A stretch of DNA of 64,000 bases, taken from the NCBI RefSeq assembly GCF_019457615.1, contig NZ_CP080414.1:277501-341500 (forward strand). The letters run 5' to 3'. This stretch comes from Shewanella zhangzhouensis (GTDB taxonomy: Bacteria > Pseudomonadota > Gammaproteobacteria > Enterobacterales > Shewanellaceae). This document shows, one piece after another, positions 43,264 through 52,877 of this stretch. The notes under the pieces are model-generated. The model saw only the letters and a list, made by a program, of their open reading frames with translations, made no database searches and was not told the DNA's origin. The translations under genes and the position numbers were made by a program. Positions within the stretch are counted from its first letter, which is position 1, and the number at the start of each line of letters is the position of its first letter.

Positions 43264-46194
43264 ATGTTCAAGCTCAAACCCAGTGTCCTGACTCTGGCGT
43301 TGGCGGCTGCCGGTTTGCCTTTGGCCATGCTGCATTCAGCGGCATTTGCCGCCGAGCCGCAGCAGAGCGAGCCAACGCAAGCCGCTGAAGCCTCAGAGAA
43401 AGAGACCGACAATCAGGCCAAACTCAATCCGGATGATGTGGAACGCATCGAAGTCACGGGTTACCGCCGCAGTCTTATCGACTCACTCAATGCCAAACGC
43501 TTTGGCGATACCGTTTCCGAGCAGCTGTCTGCCGATGATCTGGGCGCCTTGCCCGATGTGTCCATGGCCGACGCCCTCACGCGCCTGCCCGGGATCTCGG
43601 CGGTGCGCACCGGTGGCCAGGCAGCAGAAATCAATATCCGCGGTATGTCCGGCGGTTTTGTGTTTTCTACCCTCAATGGCCGTGAGCAGGTCTCCACCAG
43701 TGGCTCACGCAGCATCGAATTCGACCAATATCCTTCTGAGCTCATCAACTCGGCAGCCGTGTACAAGTCGCCAAAAGCATCGCTGATTGAAGGCGGTCTG
43801 GCCGGTACTGTGGAGCTGGCCACCGCCAGCCCTCTGGCTGCGGACAAGGATCAAAATGTCACCGTCAATGCCCGTGGCATGTACAACGACAGGGCCAGCG
43901 AAGTGTATGGCGCCGAGGAGTTTGGCCACAGACTGAGTTTTTCCTATCAGGGCAAGTTCCTCGATGAAACCCTGGGCGTGGCACTGGGTTATGCCCGCCT
44001 CGAGCAGCCCAGTGTCGCCACCCAGTTTATTGGTCTGGCCTACAGCGACAACAAGGATGTGGACGGCCTGGCCGACGACACCAATGGCCCAGAGGCCAAT
44101 CCCGCCAACGAATACATCAGCGAAGGCTTCGAGATGCAGCACTTGGGCGGGCTCGAGGTGCGTAACGGCTATATGGGCGCCATTGAGTGGGCGCCGGTGA
44201 GTAACTTCAAGCTGAAGGCCGATGCCTTCCTGTCGCGCTTTGACAGCGAAGCCTTTGCCCGTGGTTTCCGGGTAAAACTCGGCGGCCCCACCACTGCCGT
44301 GGCCAATCCCGTACTGGATGGTAACTCAGTGATAGGCGGCACCTTTAACCGCACGTCCCAAAGCTACACCCGGGTGGAGCTGGTGAACGATGACAACCAG
44401 GACTTTGACCAGGTCAACAGCTTTGGGGTGAACGCCGACTGGCAGATTACCGACCGCCTGAATGTGGCGGCGGACGTGTCTTATTCCTCCGCCAAGAGCG
44501 ATTTCCGTAACGGCCTGTTGTGGTCGAACGTAGCCGTGGATGCCAATGCCGACAAGCCGCTGTTCGATGAAAACGTCTCCATCAGCTACCTGCTCAATGG
44601 GCTGGATCTGCCGGATCTGGGCTTCAATCAGGCCGATGCCTTCTCGGACATCAACCGGGTGATGGTGAGTAAATACGGTATCTATCCCTATGAAAACGAA
44701 GATGAAGTAAAAGCCTATCGCCTGGACTTCAAATACGATCTCGACAGCGACTGGCTGTCGTCGGTGGAGTTTGGCGTGCGTTGGTCAGACCGAACCTACA
44801 GCAACGACCGTTCGGTGTTTGAGTATGGCAACGACGGCGGCTTCTCCAGCACCGAGCCACCACTGCGACTGACCCAGGATATGGTGACAGTAGTGGATTG
44901 GAGCGGCGACTTCAGCTACTTCCCCTCTTATCTGGCCATCGACCTCGACAAGGCGCTCAACGCCTGGTTCCCCGATGGTATTCCTCAGCCGGTGCAAACC
45001 TGGGGTAATGCCGATGGGGTGCTTGACCCCATGGGTTACACCACCAACTATTCCTGGTCTGTGCTGCAAAGCGGCGAAGTGTATGAGAAGGTGCTGGCGA
45101 GCTACCTGATGTTCAACATAGACACCGAAATCGGTGGCTTGCCGCTGACCGGTAACATAGGCCTGCGCGTTGTGGATACGGATCAGTCGGCCACCATGCT
45201 GCAAAACGTGGGCGGCGATCCGGCCCAGGGTGCCCAGTACATTGTCGATGAAAACGGCATAGTCAACGACCTCTATGCCCCAACAGTCGTGGGAGTGACC
45301 TATACCGACTATCTGCCATCCATGAACCTGAGCCTCAAGCTCACCGACGACAGCCAGCTGCGTTTTGCTGCGGCCAAGGTGATGGCGCGGCCACCCATCA
45401 ACCGCCTGGCGGGGGATGTCAGTGCCTCGGTTAACGATGACGGCGAGATTAACGGCTCCAGTACCAATAACCCCTTCCTGATGCCCTTCTACGCCACCCA
45501 GTATGACCTGTCTTACGAGTACTACTTCGAAGAAGGCGCGCTGGTGGCAGCGCTGTTCTACAAGGACATCGACTCCTTTATCGACACTGTGGCCATCGCC
45601 GACTTTGACTTCCGCGGCCACGGCTTCAACGTGCCCGATTACATAGTGGATCCCGACAGCGGTGAGCAGAAAGCCACCACCAACGGCACCTACACCACGG
45701 CGGTCAACAACACCGAAGGCGGCTATATCCGCGGTCTGGAACTGGCCTACACCCAGGTGTTTGCGTCATTGCCCAGTCCCTTCGATGGCCTGGGGGTGAA
45801 CACCAGCTACTCCTACACCGACAGTGAGGTGCAAAAACTCACCAGTCTGGGGGGCGACAGTGTGCCGCAAACCCTGGAAGGTCTGTCGAAGCACGTTGCC
45901 AACCTGACCCTGTTCTATGGCTACGAGGGTTTTGAAACCCGTATCAGCGCCCGTTATCGCTCGTCCTTCGTGTCTGAGCAGGTGGCCATCAACAGTCAGG
46001 TGGTGAATTACGATGCCGAAACCGTGATTGACTATCAGGCCTCCTATCAGATTAACGACAATCTCGGGGTACTGTTCCAGGTCAACAACCTCACCGACGA
46101 GCCCACCAAGAGCTACTTCGGCACCGAGGCCAAGACAGGCACCCTGCAGTATTTCGGCCGCCAATTCTTCCTGGGGGTGACCTATGCCATGTAA
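43264..46194 (+). CDS. TonB-dependent outer-membrane receptor (probable alpha-glucan/maltodextrin uptake)
   Basis: 976 aa. Signal peptide MFKLKPSVLTLALAAAGLPL...AFA, then a TonB-box-like VERIEVTGYRRS (about 60-71). The plug domain (about 75-190: ALTRLPGISAVRTGGQAAEINIRGMSGG, LNGREQVSTSG) leads into a long 22-strand barrel that ends in aromatic FFLGVTYAM. GGGAG precedes the start. The pullulanase gene follows after about 50 bases, which points to branched alpha-glucan oligosaccharides as ligand. Size and plug type fit the large carbohydrate TonB receptors of Shewanella, Alteromonas and Xanthomonas. Confidence 0.92.
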   Translation: MFKLKPSVLTLALAAAGLPLAMLHSAAFAAEPQQSEPTQAAEASEKETDNQAKLNPDDVERIEVTGYRRSLIDSLNAKRFGDTVSEQLSADDLGALPDVSMADALTRLPGISAVRTGGQAAEINIRGMSGGFVFSTLNGREQVSTSGSRSIEFDQYPSELINSAAVYKSPKASLIEGGLAGTVELATASPLAADKDQNVTVNARGMYNDRASEVYGAEEFGHRLSFSYQGKFLDETLGVALGYARLEQPSVATQFIGLAYSDNKDVDGLADDTNGPEANPANEYISEGFEMQHLGGLEVRNGYMGAIEWAPVSNFKLKADAFLSRFDSEAFARGFRVKLGGPTTAVANPVLDGNSVIGGTFNRTSQSYTRVELVNDDNQDFDQVNSFGVNADWQITDRLNVAADVSYSSAKSDFRNGLLWSNVAVDANADKPLFDENVSISYLLNGLDLPDLGFNQADAFSDINRVMVSKYGIYPYENEDEVKAYRLDFKYDLDSDWLSSVEFGVRWSDRTYSNDRSVFEYGNDGGFSSTEPPLRLTQDMVTVVDWSGDFSYFPSYLAIDLDKALNAWFPDGIPQPVQTWGNADGVLDPMGYTTNYSWSVLQSGEVYEKVLASYLMFNIDTEIGGLPLTGNIGLRVVDTDQSATMLQNVGGDPAQGAQYIVDENGIVNDLYAPTVVGVTYTDYLPSMNLSLKLTDDSQLRFAAAKVMARPPINRLAGDVSASVNDDGEINGSSTNNPFLMPFYATQYDLSYEYYFEEGALVAALFYKDIDSFIDTVAIADFDFRGHGFNVPDYIVDPDSGEQKATTNGTYTTAVNNTEGGYIRGLELAYTQVFASLPSPFDGLGVNTSYSYTDSEVQKLTSLGGDSVPQTLEGLSKHVANLTLFYGYEGFETRISARYRSSFVSEQVAINSQVVNYDAETVIDYQASYQINDNLGVLFQVNNLTDEPTKSYFGTEAKTGTLQYFGRQFFLGVTYAM

Positions 46195-46246
46195 CCCCAA
46201 GGCGGTGCGACAAGGTCATCAACTCACTTTTACCGAGGGACGACTC

Positions 46247-49200
46247 ATGCTGAGTATCTCTAAACTTGCCCGACTGTTTGCACTGGCCTTGGCTGCCAGT
46301 GTGCTGTGGGGCTGTGGCAGCGATTCATCCGAGCCCGGCGAGGTGCTGCTGACATGTAATGTGCCCATGGTGCCCGACGCCACCGGCACCCAGTGTGTGG
46401 CGCCGCCACCCATCCAGTGTCCGCCACCCACAGTGCCCGATGCCAAAAACGAGCAGTGTGTGGTGGGCGCCGATCCCACCTTGCCTGACCCTGTGTATTT
46501 CCCCAAGGCCAACGAGGCGGTGATCTACTACAACCGTCCCAAGGATGCCGATAACAGCCCCAACGATCCTGTTTACGACGGCTATCGGTTGCACACCTGG
46601 AACAACGACACCTGTGACGCCTATGCGCCGCCATTCGACAGCAGCGACTGGGCCAATGGCCATGAGTTTGATGGTATAGACCCCAACTACGGCGCCTACT
46701 GGATCCTTAACCTCAAGGAAGGCTACGGCGAGTGCGGTAACTTCATCATCCACGTGGGCACCGAGGGCAGCGGCAAGGCCCTGGGTGACGGCGACTTCAA
46801 GATGCCCCTCAAGCAGGATGACGAAAAGTTCGTGCGGATGAACTTTACCCTCCATGGCACGCCGTCGGTATTTGAGTATCCCATCCTCAATCTGGGCCCA
46901 CAGCCTGCGGTGTTCAGCAATATGAGTGCCCACTGGCTCGACCGTCAGACGCTCTTGTGGGATCAAACCGAAGAAGGCGTGGCCGAGGTGCGGCTGCACT
47001 ATTCCGCCAAGGCCGACCTGACCATAGATGACAGCGGCATCAGTGGCGGCAGCCATGTACTGACTGCCACTGAACTGACCGAGGCCCAGCAGGCGAGAGC
47101 GCCTGAGCTGGCGTCCTGGCAGGCCTATCATTTGGATGTCAGCGCCGAAGAAGCCAAATCTTTGGCCAAGGCGCAGCTGGCAATGGCCGCCTTCGATGCC
47201 GACGGAAAGCCCCTTTACGCCACCTTTGTACAACAAGCGCGGGCCCTGGATGACCTCTACACCTCCGGCGATGCCGATGCCAATGAGGCAAACCTTGGGA
47301 TCAGCTACGATGGCGATGCGGTTACCGCGAGACTCTGGGCCCCCACGGCTCAGGCCGTGACCCTCAAGGTGTATGACGATGCGAAAAACCTGACCCGTAG
47401 CGAGGCCATGACCGAAGACCCGGCCACCGGTATCTGGTCGTTCACCGGCACCGGGCTGGACCGCCGCTATTACCGCTATGAACTGACCCTGTATCATCCG
47501 GTCAGCAAAAAGCTCGAAACCGTCGAGAGTACCGACCCATACTCGGTGAACGTGTCTGCCAATGGCCGTTTCAGCCAGTTTGTTAACCTCAGTGACACCG
47601 ACACCATGCCCGAGGGTTGGGATGGCCATGCGGTGCCCGAGGTGGCAGACCCCGAAGACATAGTGGTGTACGAGGGCCATGTCCGCGACTTCAGCATTCG
47701 TGACGAGAGCACCAGCGCCGCCAACCGCGGCAAGTATCTGGCCTTCACCGAAGAGGGTTCGGCCCCTGTGGAGCATCTGCGTTCACTGGCACAAAAGGGC
47801 CTGACCCACTTCCATGTGCTGCCTGTGACCGACATGGCCACGGTGAACGAGCTGGAAGATGAGCGGGTAGAGCTGACCGACACTTTGGGCACGCTGTGCA
47901 GCAAGATAAACGACAGTGCCGATGCCTGTAAGACCAAGGACAAGGGCGCCACTATCCAGAGCCTGCTGGAAGACAGCCTGCCCGGCTCCGCCGATGCCCA
48001 GGCACTGGTGAATGCCATGCGTGGTCTGGATGGCTTCAACTGGGGCTACGACCCACAGCACTTCCTGGCACCCGAGGGCAGCTATGCCTCCAGCCCCGAT
48101 GGTGTGGCCAGAGTGAAAGAGCTGAGAGCCATGAACATGGCGCTGCACGGCATTGGTCTTCGCACCGTGCTCGACGTGGTCTACAACCACACCAGCTCAT
48201 CCGGCTTGTATGACAACTCAGTGCTCGACAAGGTAGTGCCCGGCTATTATCACCGCTACGACCCTGTGACCGGTGCCATGCAGCGCTCTACCTGTTGCGA
48301 AAACACCGCCACCGAAAACGCCATGATGGCCAAGCTGATGAACGACACCCTGGTGTCGCTGGCGCTGGACTTCGGTTTCGACGGCTTCCGTTTCGACATC
48401 ATGGGCCATATCCCCAAGTCGGCCATGCTGGCGGCGCGGGATGCGGTGCGTGCTGTGGATCCTGACACCTACTTCTACGGTGAGGGCTGGAACTTCGGCG
48501 AGGTGGCCGACAACCGCCTGTTCGAGCAGGCCACCCAGGCCAATCTGGCCGGCACCGAGGTGGGCAGCTTCAACGACAGAATTCGTGAGGCCATCCGTGG
48601 TGGTAGTCTGTTCCAGACTGAACTCAAGGACGAAGTGCTGCGGGATCAGGACACCCTGAGACTGTCCATGGCCGGTAACCTCAAGGACTATGTGCTCAAG
48701 GACTTCAACGGCAACTCGGCCAAGGGCAGCAGCTTCAGCTGGAACTCCCAGCCCACGGCCTATGCCATCGATCCGGCCGACATCATCAACTATGTGTCCA
48801 AGCACGATAACGAGACCCTGTGGGACAAGCTGCAATACAGCCTCCCCGTGGGCATGAGCCTGGAAGACAGGGTTAGGACCCAGAATATTGCTGCCACTGT
48901 ACCGCTCTTGAGTCAGGGTATTCCCTTCCTGCAGCTGGGCGGTGACATGCTGCGATCCAAGTCCATGGACCGTAACAGCTACGACTCCGGTGACTGGTTC
49001 AACTATGTGGACTTTACCCAGTCGGGCAACAACTGGAACGTGGGTCTGCCGCTGGCACAGGACAATCAGGGCAACTGGAATACCATCTCCGGTATTTCGG
49101 CCAACCCCAATACCGCGGCCTCGGCCAGCGAGATTGGCTTTGCCGCCGAGGTGTTTGGCGAGTTTCTGCAAATCCGTCATCAGAGCAAGCTGTTCCGTCT

Positions 49201-50572
49201 GACCACCGCCGAGGACATCATCGCCCGGGTTGGCTTCCACAACGTGGGCAAGCGCCAAACCCAGGGTGTGATTGTGATGAGCCTGGATGATGGTGCCGGT
49301 CTTACGGATCTCGACCCCGCAGTTGATGCCATTGTGGTGATGGTCAATGGCACGGCAAGCAGCCAGTCCCATACCGTACCTACGGCCTCGGGCTTCAGCC
49401 TGCATCCGCTGCTGGCGACTTCCATCGATGCCATGGTGCGCGGCGCCAGCTTCAGCGCAGGCGATAGCGAGGGCACCTTCACCGTGCCTGCCTACACCAC
49501 GGCCGTGTTTGTTAAGGCCCAGGGCTCGGCGCAGGGCGAAGGTCTGTCGGCCAATGCCACTGTGGGCGCTCCCGATGTGGTGCCCTATGGCAGCACCACT
49601 GTGTATGTCCGTGGCAGCCTGAATGGCTGGGGCACAGGCAATGCGCTGCAATACGTTGGCAACGGCGAATACCGGGTGGCTATCACCCTGGCGCCCGGCG
49701 ACTATGAGTTCAAGCTGGCGTCGGAAGACTGGAACACGGTGGACTTTGGTGGTGTGTCTGCGGACGTTGCCGATGTGGAAGAGGGCGTGGCCGAGCAACT
49801 GGCGGCCAAGGGTGCCAACCTTAAATTCAGCGCAGCACTGGCGGCAACCTATGTGTTCTCCCTCGATGCCAGTGACAAGGATAACCCGCAGCTGACCGTG
49901 TACAACGAGGAGCCGTTCCCCGGCACCCAGGTGTACCTGCGCGGTGATATGAACGGCTGGAGCACCGACAACGCCATGACCTATCTGGGTGGCGGCGTTT
50001 ACCGGGTCGATGTACAGCTCACCGCCGGCAGCAAGGGCTTTAAGCTTGCCTCCAGCGACTGGAGCACAGTGGACTTTGGCAGCGGTGAGGCCGATGGCAG
50101 CGTGACCCTGGGCGTGGAGAAATTCCTGGCCGTGAAGGGTGGCAACCTCAGCATGAACTTTGATGAGGACACCAGTTACAGCTTTATATTCGACCTGTCG
50201 AACCGCAGCGAGCCTTTGCTGACCGTGTACAAGACCGACATTTTTGCCGGCACCCAGGTGTACCTGCGCGGCGGCATGAATGGCTGGGGCACAGACAACC
50301 CCCTGATGCATCAGGGCGGGGGTGTCTACAGCACCGACGTCAGCCTCGGCGCCGGTACGGTTGAGTTTAAGGTGGCGAGCTCAGATTGGAGCACTGTGGA
50401 TTTCGGTGCCCTGTCGGGCGATGTTGCCGATGTGGCGCTGGATCTGGCCGAGCCGCTGGCGGCCAAGGGCGCCAACCTCAAGCTCAATGTGGCCGAGGCG
50501 GGCACATACCGCTTCACGGTAGCAGGCCCAGACCCCAAGGCACCCAGTCTGACAGTGACCAGGGTGAATTAA
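46247..50572 (+). CDS. pulA: Lipoprotein pullulanase-type alpha-1,6-glucosidase (GH13) with three C-terminal repeats
   Basis: 1441 aa. Start at 46247 (GAGGG upstream) gives a lipoprotein signal ending LWGC. A CBM41-like N-terminal domain (VIYYNRPKD...YRLHTWNND, about 80-190), a CBM48-like region (YDGDAVTARLWAPTAQAVTLKVYD, about 345-450), then the GH13 barrel: DVVYNHT (about 643), RFDIMGH with the nucleophile Asp (about 716), GEGWNFGE with the acid Glu (about 746) and SKHDNETLWD (about 855). Three approx. 109-aa repeats end the protein. It cleaves alpha-1,6 branches of glycogen/pullulan-like glucans, probably at the cell surface or periplasm. Confidence 0.93.
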   Translation: MLSISKLARLFALALAASVLWGCGSDSSEPGEVLLTCNVPMVPDATGTQCVAPPPIQCPPPTVPDAKNEQCVVGADPTLPDPVYFPKANEAVIYYNRPKDADNSPNDPVYDGYRLHTWNNDTCDAYAPPFDSSDWANGHEFDGIDPNYGAYWILNLKEGYGECGNFIIHVGTEGSGKALGDGDFKMPLKQDDEKFVRMNFTLHGTPSVFEYPILNLGPQPAVFSNMSAHWLDRQTLLWDQTEEGVAEVRLHYSAKADLTIDDSGISGGSHVLTATELTEAQQARAPELASWQAYHLDVSAEEAKSLAKAQLAMAAFDADGKPLYATFVQQARALDDLYTSGDADANEANLGISYDGDAVTARLWAPTAQAVTLKVYDDAKNLTRSEAMTEDPATGIWSFTGTGLDRRYYRYELTLYHPVSKKLETVESTDPYSVNVSANGRFSQFVNLSDTDTMPEGWDGHAVPEVADPEDIVVYEGHVRDFSIRDESTSAANRGKYLAFTEEGSAPVEHLRSLAQKGLTHFHVLPVTDMATVNELEDERVELTDTLGTLCSKINDSADACKTKDKGATIQSLLEDSLPGSADAQALVNAMRGLDGFNWGYDPQHFLAPEGSYASSPDGVARVKELRAMNMALHGIGLRTVLDVVYNHTSSSGLYDNSVLDKVVPGYYHRYDPVTGAMQRSTCCENTATENAMMAKLMNDTLVSLALDFGFDGFRFDIMGHIPKSAMLAARDAVRAVDPDTYFYGEGWNFGEVADNRLFEQATQANLAGTEVGSFNDRIREAIRGGSLFQTELKDEVLRDQDTLRLSMAGNLKDYVLKDFNGNSAKGSSFSWNSQPTAYAIDPADIINYVSKHDNETLWDKLQYSLPVGMSLEDRVRTQNIAATVPLLSQGIPFLQLGGDMLRSKSMDRNSYDSGDWFNYVDFTQSGNNWNVGLPLAQDNQGNWNTISGISANPNTAASASEIGFAAEVFGEFLQIRHQSKLFRLTTAEDIIARVGFHNVGKRQTQGVIVMSLDDGAGLTDLDPAVDAIVVMVNGTASSQSHTVPTASGFSLHPLLATSIDAMVRGASFSAGDSEGTFTVPAYTTAVFVKAQGSAQGEGLSANATVGAPDVVPYGSTTVYVRGSLNGWGTGNALQYVGNGEYRVAITLAPGDYEFKLASEDWNTVDFGGVSADVADVEEGVAEQLAAKGANLKFSAALAATYVFSLDASDKDNPQLTVYNEEPFPGTQVYLRGDMNGWSTDNAMTYLGGGVYRVDVQLTAGSKGFKLASSDWSTVDFGSGEADGSVTLGVEKFLAVKGGNLSMNFDEDTSYSFIFDLSNRSEPLLTVYKTDIFAGTQVYLRGGMNGWGTDNPLMHQGGGVYSTDVSLGAGTVEFKVASSDWSTVDFGALSGDVADVALDLAEPLAAKGANLKLNVAEAGTYRFTVAGPDPKAPSLTVTRVN
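49595..50569 (+). repeat. Three tandem 109-110-residue repeats at the pullulanase C-terminus
   Basis: Units start at 49595, 49925 and 50252 with VYVRGSLNGWGTGN, VYLRGDMNGWSTDN and VYLRGGMNGWGTDN. Each contains FKLAS.DW.TVDFG (FKVAS in the third) about 45 residues in. They resemble starch-binding/X25-type beta-sandwich modules seen in amylopullulanases. The protein repeat is clear while the DNA has drifted. Confidence 0.85.
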
Positions 50573-50581
50573 CCTGACAAT

Positions 50582-50613
50582 AAAAATAGCCGCCCAAGGG
50601 CGGCTATTTTTTT
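50582..50613. terminator. Bidirectional terminator between pullulanase and GH92 operons
   Basis: AAAAATAGCCGCCC-AA-GGGCGGCTATTTTTTT, a 14-bp stem with A- and T-runs in the convergent gap. Ends both the alpha-glucan and mannoside operons. Confidence 0.95.
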
Positions 50614-50627
50614 GTCTTCTTATCGGG

Positions 50628-52877
50628 CTACTCCACCCTGAGCACGCCGCCTTTGACTATGTCCTGATGGTTCAAAAACGGTCTGTTGAGGCTGCGGCCA
50701 TTCAATAGGAAGGCTTCGGCTTTATCCGACCGAGACTCGCTGGCACGATGTTCAATCACAAACTCCTTGCCGGGATAGTAGTCGGGATCCAGCTTGATCC
50801 TGACCTTGCTGAAGCTTGGGCGAAACAGCGCATAGTCCATAATGCCGGGGCTCACCGGGTAAATCCCCAACATGGAAAAGGCCAGCCAGGTAGACATGGT
50901 GCCTGTGTCATCATTGCCGGGCAGGCCACCTGGGTGAGTGCCAAAATGCGCCGCAATCAGCTCTCTGACGCGCTGGGAGGTGCGCCAGCTCTGGCCTTCG
51001 ACGTAGTTATACAGGAAGGGATAGGTGATATCGGGCTCATTGGCCATATCGAAGTTGCCGGTATCGAAGGTGGCATCCAGTTGGCGTAAAAAGGCATCCG
51101 GCCCACCGAGCAGCTCTATCAGCCCGGGGGTATCGTGGGGCACATAAAAGCGATAGTTCCAGGCGTTGCCTTCGATATAGCCCGGCGCGGGTTCGAAGTT
51201 GCGCCCAAGTTCAGGGTCGAAGGGAGTCAGCCACTCACCCTTGCGGTTTTTCGGTCTGAGCATGCCAGTGTCGGCATCAAACAGCTTGCGGTAGTTCAGC
51301 GCCCTGGCGAGATACTTATCGTGGTCGGCCTGTTTACCCAGCGCCAATGCCAGCTGTGCCAGGTTGAAGTCGGCCAGGTAGTATTCCAGGCTGGTGGCCA
51401 CGCTGCCATCGTAGGGGCCTTCATCGTCCACGGGCACATAGCCGAGCGCCAGATAATCCGGGTTTTCCGGCCTCAGCAGGTTGTGCTCGCGCTGCTCGGC
51501 TGCCCTTACCATGGCTCCATAGGCGGCCTCGACATCGAATTCCCTGATACCGCGCAGATAGCTGTCGGCAATCATGGCCGTGGCAGGATCGCCAACCATC
51601 ACCTGGGTCTCCATGCCATAGAGCTCCCACTTGGGCAGCCAGCCACTCTCTTTGGCCATGGCCACCGCCGAGCGCACCATGTCTGCCTGCAGCTCGGGGT
51701 AGAGCAGGCTCAGCAGGGGATGCACATTTCTGTGGGTGTCCCAGAGTGAGTACACCGTGTAGCGGTTTTGTTTGCTGTTGCCAACGCCCTGTTGGCCCAT
51801 CAAGGGGTAATCGCCGTTGGCATCCTGCAGGATATTGGGGTGGATAAGGCTGTGGTACAAGGCGGTGTAGAACAAGGTCTTTTGCTCATCACTGCCTTTA
51901 ACCTCGACTCTGTCCAGCAGGCCGTCCCAGGCCTGTTGCGCCTGTGCCTTCAGCTTGTCGAACTCAAACCCGGGCTGCTCGGTATCGAGATTTTCCCTGG
52001 CGTTTTCGATGCTGACAAAGGAGATGCCCAGCTTGACCTCTATGGCCTCCTGCTCGCGGGTATCAAAGCTCAGCCAGGCGCCGATATCATCGCCGGACAT
52101 GGTCTGGCGATAACCTGGGTAAGGCTTGATGCTGTCGTTGTAACCAATCCAGTCGGCTTCCACATTCTGGTAACGGGGCATTTTTTTCCACACCCCAAAG
52201 GTTTTAGGCGCCTTGCTGAAACGGGCCACAAAAAACACCGGCCGCACATCTTCGTCGTGGTAGCAGAAGGTCCCCAGCATACGGCTGCCTTCGACTTCCT
52301 GCTCCGACACCCACTTAAGGCTGGCGCCGGTTTCGTTGGTCAATCCCAGCCCCAAGTTGAGCAGTACATGGGATTGGCCCGCCGGAAAGGTGAAACGGCT
52401 TAAGCCGGTGCGCAGGCTGCTGGTGACCTCCGCCTTGACGGCGTATTTGTCCAGCCGAGCGCTGTAGTAGCCGGGACTGGCTTGCTCATTGCTGTAGCTG
52501 CTGCCGTACTCCCGGGCATCCAGTTCGAGCGGCCCCGTGGTGGGCATCAGCAGCAATACGCCCGCATCGGGGCAGCCAACGCCGCTTAAATTCAAATGGC
52601 TGAATCCCGTCAGGTAACGGTTCTCGTGGATATACACCCGCGAGTTCCAGGCGGCATCTTTTTCAAACTTGTTTTGCTCGCCGCCATGGGCCACGTTGAA
52701 GGGCGACACCGAAGCCAGGGCATTGGGGTACTGGGCGCCCGGGTGGGTGGCGCCGAAGTTTGAGGTACCGATAAAGGGATTCACGTACTGGCTGTTGCCA
52801 CCCAGGGCAGAGCAGCTGGTCAGGAGCAGACCAAACAGGAATTTGTTCATGGCTGAGGACTTGGGCTTGGCTGTCAT
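50628..52877 (-). CDS. GH92 exo-alpha-mannosidase, lipoprotein (third in operon)
   Basis: 749 aa if started at 52877, where the ATG overlaps the previous gene's TGA (ATGA), indicating coupling; ATG at 52850 (MNKFLFGLLLTSC) is the alternative. Lipobox LLTSC. GH92 landmarks: YVNPFIGTSNFGATHPGA at the N-terminus, the catalytic acid Glu in YIEGNAWNYRFYVPHD (about residue 568) and the base-bearing GNDDTGTMSTW (about 654). GH92 enzymes are Ca2+-dependent inverting alpha-mannosidases that trim N-glycans or mannan. Last gene of the operon. Confidence 0.93.
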   Translation of the reverse strand: MTAKPKSSAMNKFLFGLLLTSCSALGGNSQYVNPFIGTSNFGATHPGAQYPNALASVSPFNVAHGGEQNKFEKDAAWNSRVYIHENRYLTGFSHLNLSGVGCPDAGVLLLMPTTGPLELDAREYGSSYSNEQASPGYYSARLDKYAVKAEVTSSLRTGLSRFTFPAGQSHVLLNLGLGLTNETGASLKWVSEQEVEGSRMLGTFCYHDEDVRPVFFVARFSKAPKTFGVWKKMPRYQNVEADWIGYNDSIKPYPGYRQTMSGDDIGAWLSFDTREQEAIEVKLGISFVSIENARENLDTEQPGFEFDKLKAQAQQAWDGLLDRVEVKGSDEQKTLFYTALYHSLIHPNILQDANGDYPLMGQQGVGNSKQNRYTVYSLWDTHRNVHPLLSLLYPELQADMVRSAVAMAKESGWLPKWELYGMETQVMVGDPATAMIADSYLRGIREFDVEAAYGAMVRAAEQREHNLLRPENPDYLALGYVPVDDEGPYDGSVATSLEYYLADFNLAQLALALGKQADHDKYLARALNYRKLFDADTGMLRPKNRKGEWLTPFDPELGRNFEPAPGYIEGNAWNYRFYVPHDTPGLIELLGGPDAFLRQLDATFDTGNFDMANEPDITYPFLYNYVEGQSWRTSQRVRELIAAHFGTHPGGLPGNDDTGTMSTWLAFSMLGIYPVSPGIMDYALFRPSFSKVRIKLDPDYYPGKEFVIEHRASESRSDKAEAFLLNGRSLNRPFLNHQDIVKGGVLRVE

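Noticed and set aside
46325..47776. 483-codon antisense frame in the 5' half of the pullulanase gene
   Set aside because: Shadow of the CBM41/CBM48 coding region; nothing recognisable.
48218..50311. 697-codon open frame antisense to the pullulanase gene
   Set aside because: Fully inside a well-identified GH13 gene, His/Gly/Val-rich shadow composition, no motif and no ribosome-binding site.
49595..50569. Recent tandem DNA duplication
   Set aside because: The three units are alike at protein level but clearly diverged in DNA, so this is an old domain repeat, not a recent duplication or assembly artefact.
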